Under the pieces are notes generated by a model, which was not told the DNA's origin, made no database searches, and saw only the letters and a list, made by a program, of their open reading frames with translations. The position numbers and the translations under genes are program-made. This document shows, piece by piece, positions 29,518 to 33,942 of a stretch of 33,942 bases of DNA. Origin of the DNA: a virus; the IMG/VR virus record IMGVR_UViG_3300013233_000546, positions 1-33,942 of that record. One strand, 5' to 3'. The first letter of the stretch is position 1. Every line of letters starts with the position of its first letter.

Positions 29518-29759
29518 GCGTGTGATGTGCGTGTGAATATGTGGACAACGTAGGACAACAGCAGACAATATAGATGTGATCTACAGTGTTTTGTATGTTG
29601 TTGGTTTGGCTTGTGTTTTGTAGTGTGGGGTTGTGTGGGGTTGTTTTATAATATGGTGCCGAGAAGAGGACTTGAACCTCTCCCCGTTTCCATTAAATAC
29701 ATTGTAAAAACAATAGCTTATCAATTCTATATAATTCCGCGTGTGATGTACGTGTGAAT
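29518..29759. other. attP region with arm-type and excisionase-type repeats
   Basis: Two 21-bp direct repeats differing at one base lie at 29518-29538 and 29739-29759. Each is itself two 11-bp copies of GCGTGTGA(T/A)xx. They flank the tRNA-like core at 29654. Beside the left repeat are three (G/A)GACAA(C/T) boxes at 29543, 29553 and 29563, a 10-bp period. Directly left of the core is a 10-bp tandem, GTGTGGGGTT, at 29623-29642. This is the layout of a complete phage attachment site: integrase arm sites on both sides, probable Xis sites on one. No gene is present from 29418 to 29870. Confidence 0.8.
29654..29681 (-). other. att core: 3' end of a tRNA (Leu-type) gene
   Basis: On the minus strand the core reads T-stem AGAGG, T-loop TTCAAGT, T-stem CCTCT, acceptor strand TCTCGGC, A and CCA. 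Only the 3' part of the tRNA is present; no matching GCCGAGA acceptor 5' strand follows upstream. Integration would restore the 3' end of a host tRNA gene. A GCCGAGA acceptor stem fits several tRNA-Leu genes; identity is not certain. Confidence 0.8.
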
Positions 29760-29847
29760 TTGACCAACTGTTTCACCTTGGTTCACTTGGTTCATCTTAT
29801 TTTTGAGGCGCATGATAACCTCTTTCTCCTCCTCGTGGTTGGTTTTT

Positions 29848-29870
29848 AAAGGTGTAAAAATCACACCTTT
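29848..29870. terminator. Hairpin directly after the integrase stop
   Basis: AAAGGTGT (29848-29855) and ACACCTTT (29863-29870) form a perfect 8-bp stem with a 7-nt loop, ending one base before the int stop codon. There is no long T-tract on the int strand, so it may stabilise or process the int mRNA 3' end (as lambda sib does) rather than terminate. Confidence 0.4.
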
Positions 29871-31049
29871 TCACTGCCCAAACTCAGAAACGAAAACATG
29901 CCGTGCCTCTTCGCCTTGCTCCACCCACCTTGCGTAGTGCTTGGTGATCATCTCGGTGGTCTTGTGTCCCATCTGTGTTGCCACAAACAAGGGATTCTCT
30001 CCACCGGATAGGAGTTGGCTGGCGTAGGTGTGGCGTGTTTGGTATTGGTTCCGGTATCTCACCCCTGCGGCTTTCAGTATCCGCTTCCACGGTCTCTCCA
30101 TGTGACTGTAGTCGATGAATGCCCCACGGTTCAGTGGTCTCACGAAGATCTCTTTATGCTGCTTTCCGGTGATCTCCTGCTGGCTTTCCAGTGCAGCCAG
30201 AGCCATCGGCAGCAGGATCACTTCACGGGTACCGGCCTTGGTCTTGGTCTCCTTCACCTTCCTTTCCACCACTGCCCTCTGAATCTTTACCACGCCGTTA
30301 CGTTGATCCCAGTCACTCCATTGCACCCCGAAGAGTTCGGATGTTCTTAGGCCACTGTAGAAGGCGAACTGGAACAGGTTTCTAATCAGCGGCTCCTCTT
30401 CTGCTGCTGCCTTCAGAACGGCGGTGACCTCCGACTCGCTTAATGGATCAACGGCATACCCTGACTTTGCCTGTTTTCGGCTGACCAGTTTTGCCACCTT
30501 GATTTTATCCAGTGGGTTTTTCTCAATCACATCGTCGTTTAAAGCCGTGTCCAAAATGGCGCGGAGGGGGATCAGGTCGTTACGAATGCTTTTAATGGTT
30601 CCACTTCGGCCTCTGATCCATTCTCTGATGTGTTGTGGTGATAGCTCGGTTGCCACGATGTCGCCGAACATGGGTACCAGGTGAGCTTGGCAGCTCTTGC
30701 GATAACTGCGATAAGTGCTGTGTGGGTGGGTGCGCTCGATGTCGATTAACCAATCTTCCAGCAGGTCGCCAATGGTTGCCAATGACTTGCCACCGCCGAG
30801 CCGTTTGGCTCTGGGTGACTCTGGGAAGTAGTCGGAATAGGAGAAGGTGCCACGGACAATGGCGTTTTCTATTTCGGCTTTGAGGTTGGCGGCGTACCGC
30901 TCTCCTTGTGGGTTTGCGGTTATGCCTTTGAGGGTTTCGCGGCACTGGGTGCCGTTGTGTTGGAATGCGATTTGAATGGATTTTTTGCCACTGGAATAGG
31001 TTCGAATGGTTACCCCGCTGTAACGCTTTTTAGTCCGTGTACCACCCAT
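29871..31049 (-). CDS. int: Tyrosine-recombinase integrase
   Basis: The protein has 392 residues. Residues 1-80 form an arm-DNA-binding domain of the DUF3596/Arm type (KKRYSGVTIRTYSSGKKSIQ). Residues about 90-185 are the SAM-like core-binding domain (LEDWLIDIERTHPHSTYRSY). Residues about 200-390 are the catalytic domain with Arg235 (SGLRTSEL), beta-hairpin Lys near 270, Arg339 (YQTRHTYAS, with Tyr where many members have His), His362 (GHKTT) and nucleophile Tyr372 (KHYARW). It recombines attP at 29654 with a host tRNA gene. Its start overlaps xis by 40 nt. It is the last gene of the leftward early operon. Confidence 0.95.
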   Translation of the reverse strand: MGGTRTKKRYSGVTIRTYSSGKKSIQIAFQHNGTQCRETLKGITANPQGERYAANLKAEIENAIVRGTFSYSDYFPESPRAKRLGGGKSLATIGDLLEDWLIDIERTHPHSTYRSYRKSCQAHLVPMFGDIVATELSPQHIREWIRGRSGTIKSIRNDLIPLRAILDTALNDDVIEKNPLDKIKVAKLVSRKQAKSGYAVDPLSESEVTAVLKAAAEEEPLIRNLFQFAFYSGLRTSELFGVQWSDWDQRNGVVKIQRAVVERKVKETKTKAGTREVILLPMALAALESQQEITGKQHKEIFVRPLNRGAFIDYSHMERPWKRILKAAGVRYRNQYQTRHTYASQLLSGGENPLFVATQMGHKTTEMITKHYARWVEQGEEARHVFVSEFGQ

Positions 31050-31204
31050 CTTTCTACCGCCTCGACGTTAACCCATAGTTTTTTGTCTGGCCCTACCTTG
31101 CAGTGGATGCCATCCATCCAAACGCCGCGCTGGCGTTTTGCGTGAACGGCGTTGCTGGTATCGCCGGACAGTTCACAATATTTTTTCAATTTAACCCACT
31201 TCAT
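31010..31204 (-). CDS. xis: Excisionase
   Basis: The protein has 64 residues from ATG 31204, chosen because AAGGAG lies 10 nt upstream; the longer frame from 31288 has no support. The sequence MKWVKLKKYCELSGDTSNAV HAKRQRGVW followed by KVGPDKKLWVNVEAVERWV is the common winged-helix excisionase pattern of prophages. It would bend attL or attR DNA and favour excision, probably at the 10-bp-spaced boxes at 29543-29569. It lies just upstream of and overlaps int, as in most lambdoid phages. Confidence 0.87.
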   Translation of the reverse strand: MKWVKLKKYCELSGDTSNAVHAKRQRGVWMDGIHCKVGPDKKLWVNVEAVERWVVHGLKSVTAG

Positions 31205-31224
31205 TTTTGATGCTCCTTCTGTGC

Positions 31225-31557
31225 CTATTGTGGTGCAATTAACTGCTGATGCTTCCCTAACCTGTGCTCGCTTGGGATGCCGCCCCATCCAACTGGGTAG
31301 TCGATGCGCTGGCGTTTCTTTTTGGCCTTGGCCTGCTTTGCTCTGATTTTTTTTGCCTCTTCAATTGGCATAAGGATGGTGCTTTCACTCCAACCCCGTC
31401 GAATTCGTGCAACCATTATTCCTTTTGAAATGCCAGAAACCTGCGCCATCTCTTCCATGCTCAACCAGCCGTGGCCAGTGATGTGGTAGACCTTCTTTTC
31501 GTAATGCCGGTTTCGTTTTGCGCTGAAAACCGTGATGGTTTGTGCCTTAATCTTCAT
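31225..31557 (-). CDS. Small HTH-like protein, 110 aa
   Basis: The product has 110 residues. WLSMEEMAQVSGISKGIMVA RIRRGWS (about 31-57) has the spacing of a helix-turn-helix, and the C-terminal third is strongly basic (KKIRAKQAKAKKKRQR). It is probably a DNA-binding accessory protein. It is coupled to the upstream gene by a 4-nt ATGA overlap and lies just before xis. Proteins of this look recur in phage recombination regions. No named family. Confidence 0.68.
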   Translation of the reverse strand: MKIKAQTITVFSAKRNRHYEKKVYHITGHGWLSMEEMAQVSGISKGIMVARIRRGWSESTILMPIEEAKKIRAKQAKAKKKRQRIDYPVGWGGIPSEHRLGKHQQLIAPQ

Positions 31558-31790
31558 TGTCTCGCTTCCTTGAGTGTTCCAACCATGCGCCGAAGAATGG
31601 CGGTGTCGATCTTTTGTGACGGGAGGCCGAGTGACATTGATTCACCGAAGCACTCCCATGTCTGCGGGTCGATAAACCCCGCGCTGGCCACCTCTTGGCC
31701 GTTGGCCACCTCGCTGTGAATCATGCTGCATGGGAAGATCACCAAGCCAGCGCCGTTGTTTTTTAAGCGGATGTATTTTATTTTCCTCAT
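31554..31790 (-). CDS. Hypothetical protein, 78 aa
   Basis: The product has 78 residues, starting MRKIKYIRLKNNGAGLVIFP, with IDPQTWECFGESMSLGLPSQ in the middle and a helical end (TAILRRMVGTLKEARQ). It reads like a small beta-rich protein related to those encoded next to integrases in other prophages (the FPCSMIHSEVA...F-G-ES-SL-L pattern). It has ATGA overlaps at both ends, so it is translationally coupled. Function unknown. Confidence 0.68.
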   Translation of the reverse strand: MRKIKYIRLKNNGAGLVIFPCSMIHSEVANGQEVASAGFIDPQTWECFGESMSLGLPSQKIDTAILRRMVGTLKEARQ

Positions 31791-31948
31791 GGAGTCACCG
31801 CAGCTTTGAAAGCCAGAATGATGGGCAATGCAATGGCGATAACTAAAGTGATTTTTTTCAAATATTCCACTTTAGAAACCTTCGACTCTGCCGCTAATTG
31901 GAGGGGGAGCCTCACTCCCTTGTGGGTGATCTGCTGAAATGTGTTCAT
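31787..31948 (-). CDS. 53-aa membrane protein
   Basis: This short ORF begins MNTFQQITHKGVRLPLQLAA, continues with a charged segment (ESKVSKVEYLKK) and ends with one transmembrane helix (ITLVIAIALPIILAFKAA, about 33-50). The stop TGA overlaps the next gene's ATG (ATGA), which supports translation. It is a single-pass protein with the N-terminus probably in the cytoplasm. Function unknown; small membrane proteins in this place may act in superinfection exclusion. Confidence 0.65.
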   Translation of the reverse strand: MNTFQQITHKGVRLPLQLAAESKVSKVEYLKKITLVIAIALPIILAFKAAVTP

Positions 31949-31997
31949 TGTTGTTTCTCAGGCTGTGCCGTAGCCAAGTGGCTACAGCAAAAATGGA

Positions 31998-32822
31998 TTA
32001 AAGGGTTAGGTTGCCCTGATAGGTTTCGATGTGGAGGTCAATGAAGGCGGTTTGTAAATTTCCAGAGAACTCAGCCCCCATTTCTTCCTCTTCTGCATCG
32101 AGTCGCTTGATTCGACAAGTGATAGAAGGCTTATCGCCACCGGTTAGAATTGACAATCTGAGATCAAACACACGCTCTTTTAGTGATGTGTAGGGGGTGC
32201 ATTTGAATAAAAACCCAGATGGCAGGCCTTGGTCACTTTTGGCTTCAATGTTTTCAATTGAGCTGCGGCTTGATTTCAGGTCACCGGCTTGGTGATCTTC
32301 TTTCCGGCTTGATTCAATTGTTAAGCGACGAATGCCACTGATCGCACGAGAAACTTTAATTGTCTCCCCTCCTGTGGCGTAAGGACTGATAAATTCGGCG
32401 AAGTCCTCCATCCATTCAGCTAAGCCTTTCTGGCTTCTTTTTTCCCCATTAATCTCCAATAGGTTTTGAAACTCAGCCGTTCTTGTCAACGTCAGCTCTG
32501 CCGTGAAATCACCGTGACCGGGATTCAGGTCGTCACCGAGATTAAAAAACGTTTTAGACCCCATGCGATTTTTATCAACAAAGCATTGAGCGCCTGCGGC
32601 ATCGTTCTTTTCGCAGTACGCCACGAAGTCGTCATAACAGCGGCTCTTCATTTGTGAGCGATAGCGATTTCTGCCTAATGCGTGCTTTTCAATGTTCGCA
32701 ATATTGAAATCGTGCGGCATGGCAATAACAGTGCATTCATGGCCTAGCGCAGCGTTGATTGCGTCTTGTGCCTGCTTTGTTGCATCCAGTTTTTGGATTT
32801 GTTCGATTGCTGATTTATCCAT
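31998..32822 (-). CDS. yfdQ: DUF2303 / YfdQ family protein
   Basis: The protein has 274 residues, the usual family length. The start MDKSAIEQIQKLDATKQAQD AINA, the segment GHGDFTAELTLTRTAEFQNL LEINGEKRSQKGLAEWMEDF and the C-terminal PYTSLKERVFDLRLSILTGG match the DUF2303 family known from the E. coli CPS-53 prophage (yfdQ). Its function is unknown. It is usually found with a small upstream partner and recombination or exonuclease genes in early operons, as here, which points to a role in DNA metabolism or in evading host defences. It follows the 118-aa gene by 11 nt. Confidence 0.85.
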   Translation of the reverse strand: MDKSAIEQIQKLDATKQAQDAINAALGHECTVIAMPHDFNIANIEKHALGRNRYRSQMKSRCYDDFVAYCEKNDAAGAQCFVDKNRMGSKTFFNLGDDLNPGHGDFTAELTLTRTAEFQNLLEINGEKRSQKGLAEWMEDFAEFISPYATGGETIKVSRAISGIRRLTIESSRKEDHQAGDLKSSRSSIENIEAKSDQGLPSGFLFKCTPYTSLKERVFDLRLSILTGGDKPSITCRIKRLDAEEEEMGAEFSGNLQTAFIDLHIETYQGNLTL

Positions 32823-32833
32823 TTTTACGGCCT

Positions 32834-33190
32834 TTATTTTGTTGCGTTAGGGAAAGTGGGTGACTGTTGGCCACCGGTTTTGTTAAACATTTCGCCTTGA
32901 TTTTCTGGGAAGAAACTCAACGCGCCTTTGGTTCCAACGTGCATCGGTGTTGTTGTTTGGTTATCCTCAGAAATGCTGCCTTTTGATGTCGGGCGTTTGT
33001 ATTTCAGGGTGTGATCAATAGCGATCTGATAGCTGCTGCCGATCTGCTTCAAGTTCAATTGGATGGTTACTTGGCCAACTTTGCCGTGATCTATTACAGC
33101 GCCTGCAACGTCACTCAGGATGGCGGACAGCTTCTGTTCAAAAACGCCGCCGTCCAGATCTGCAAAAAACTCTTCTACTTTCGTGCTCAT
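32834..33190 (-). CDS. Hypothetical YfdP-like partner, 118 aa
   Basis: The product has 118 residues. It opens MSTKVEEFFADLDGGVFEQK LSAILSDVAGAVIDHGKVGQ, followed by a beta segment (VTIQLNLKQIGSSYQIAIDH) and a polar Thr/Gln-rich tail. The size and place directly upstream of a DUF2303 gene recall yfdP of the CPS-53 prophage, but I cannot align them here. GAGG precedes the ATG. Probably acts with the DUF2303 protein. Function unknown. Confidence 0.68.
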   Translation of the reverse strand: MSTKVEEFFADLDGGVFEQKLSAILSDVAGAVIDHGKVGQVTIQLNLKQIGSSYQIAIDHTLKYKRPTSKGSISEDNQTTTPMHVGTKGALSFFPENQGEMFNKTGGQQSPTFPNATK

Positions 33191-33210
33191 AATTACTGCC
33201 TCAGTTTTAT

Positions 33211-33933
33211 TTAAGTGGTTAATCGACCGGTCATCATCAAAAACGCTTTGTGTGTCACGAGTGTGTCCAAAGCACAGTACGTTGTGATCTCTTGGTGCTT
33301 ACCTTCCTCTGCCATGCGCGGCACGTCAGCGCCGCTTATGATGCTCTTGTGACGTTCGATGCCGAGTGAATCAGCCATAGCGTCCATTGAGCAGAACGGG
33401 TTGCCACGATGCTGCATCGAGTAGTAGCGGGTGAACATGCTCATGGTGTCGTAAACGGGTTGATTGGCTCCCGCTCTTGGCATGAGTGAATCAGGCATGG
33501 GCAGACGATGGCGCAAGTAGGCGTTTCTCAGTTTCGGCAAATCAAAGCCGATGACGTTGTGGCCAACCAGTTCGGTGCGTTCATCGGTCATCAATGCCAG
33601 CAGTGCCGCCAGTTCTTTGAGCAGATTCGCTTCACCCTCGTTGCTGATGACTGTCCAACCTTCCAGCTCCCACTTGTCGGAACTCATGCCATCAATGGCT
33701 ACGCTGCCGATGTCGCTTGTCAGGGTGATGCAGATCACTGGCGATGCGTCGAGCAGGGCGGCTTTGTCAGCCGCTTTGTCCGCTGCTTCCACCCGTTTTG
33801 CCTCGATCTTTGCGGGATCTTTGATGTTTTTGGGCGGCTTCCAACTGGCCATCTTTGATTCGACGTGCTCGATACCGGCGTTACCGGTCTCAATGTCGAA
33901 GGTGATGAACTCGGCCTTACGGAATTCGTTCAT
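33211..33933 (-). CDS. DEDDy 3'-5' exonuclease (PolB-like)
   Basis: The product has 240 residues from ATG 33933. The three exonuclease motifs are in place: ITFDIETGN (about 10-18, Asp/Glu), VGHNVIGFDLPKLR (about 124-137, Asn/Asp) and ITTYCALD (about 218-225, Tyr and Asp). This is the DEDDy class, like proofreading domains of family B polymerases. It would degrade single-stranded or mismatched 3' ends in phage replication or recombination. No ribosome-binding site is visible before the ATG, and the frame is open to the window edge. Joined to base 1 it continues in frame from the Gly-rich protein, so this may be the C-terminal part of a longer protein. Confidence 0.88.
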   Translation of the reverse strand: MNEFRKAEFITFDIETGNAGIEHVESKMASWKPPKNIKDPAKIEAKRVEAADKAADKAALLDASPVICITLTSDIGSVAIDGMSSDKWELEGWTVISNEGEANLLKELAALLALMTDERTELVGHNVIGFDLPKLRNAYLRHRLPMPDSLMPRAGANQPVYDTMSMFTRYYSMQHRGNPFCSMDAMADSLGIERHKSIISGADVPRMAEEGKHQEITTYCALDTLVTHKAFLMMTGRLTT

Positions 33934-33942
33934 CAGTAGCGC

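Noticed and set aside
29654-29725. A full tRNA gene on the minus strand
   Set aside because: Only the T-arm, acceptor 3' strand and CCA are present. There is no D-arm, anticodon arm or matching 5' acceptor strand, so it is an att core.

Overview
The window reads as one complete temperate siphovirus genome of about 34 kb in its circular form, opened at an arbitrary point. The host is probably a gammaproteobacterium. The evidence is lambda-like gene order, a Rha/Ash-type region, a DUF2303 (YfdQ) protein, and an attachment site built on the 3' end of a tRNA that looks like tRNA-Leu. No chromosomal gene is visible. The attachment site lies between the tail-tip gene and the integrase gene with arm-type repeats on BOTH sides. 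This is attP rather than attL or attR. The leftward early operon also runs off base 1 and makes sense only if it continues at base 33942.

Control region (about 1470-3165). A LexA/CI-type repressor gene (minus) and a small YdaS/Cro-type gene (plus) diverge from an operator region. A matching operator cluster sits 1.3 kb to the left. Both clusters carry a 17-bp site, ATTACC-N5-GGTAAT, placed identically inside a promoter with -35 TTGAC(C/T), an 18-bp spacer and -10 TAAT(C/A)T. These are the apparent PR and PL. Between cI and PL lies about 500 bp with no large gene. It holds a strongly structured segment that looks like a non-coding RNA and two tiny ORFs.

Leftward early operon (1445 down to 1, then 33942 down to 29871). 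It holds small hypothetical genes, a leucine-rich-repeat-like protein, a Gly-rich protein that reads in frame across the window ends into a DEDDy 3'-5' exonuclease, a YfdP-like gene, a YfdQ/DUF2303 gene, small accessory genes, an excisionase and a tyrosine integrase.

Rightward early and middle region (2880-9016). It holds cro, a tR1-like terminator, a winged-helix replication initiator with six 11-bp iterons inside it (the candidate origin), a zinc-finger protein, a VRR-NUC nuclease, a Q-like late regulator, small membrane proteins that may be holins, a dCMP deaminase, a secreted EndA-type nuclease, and a Rha regulator behind a C4/Ash-like structured leader.

Late region (9042-29417, all plus). 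It holds TerS, TerL, a DUF4055 portal, a MuF-like protein, scaffold, major capsid, the connector and neck set, tail terminator, tail tube, and a tail-assembly chaperone pair joined by a dnaX-like -1 frameshift. A 3.1-kb insert of five genes follows, with a DUF2341/LamG-like protein and a protein of eleven 22-residue repeats. Then come the tape measure, a minor tail protein and a 1545-residue tail-tip/fibre protein. I found no recognisable endolysin or spanin.
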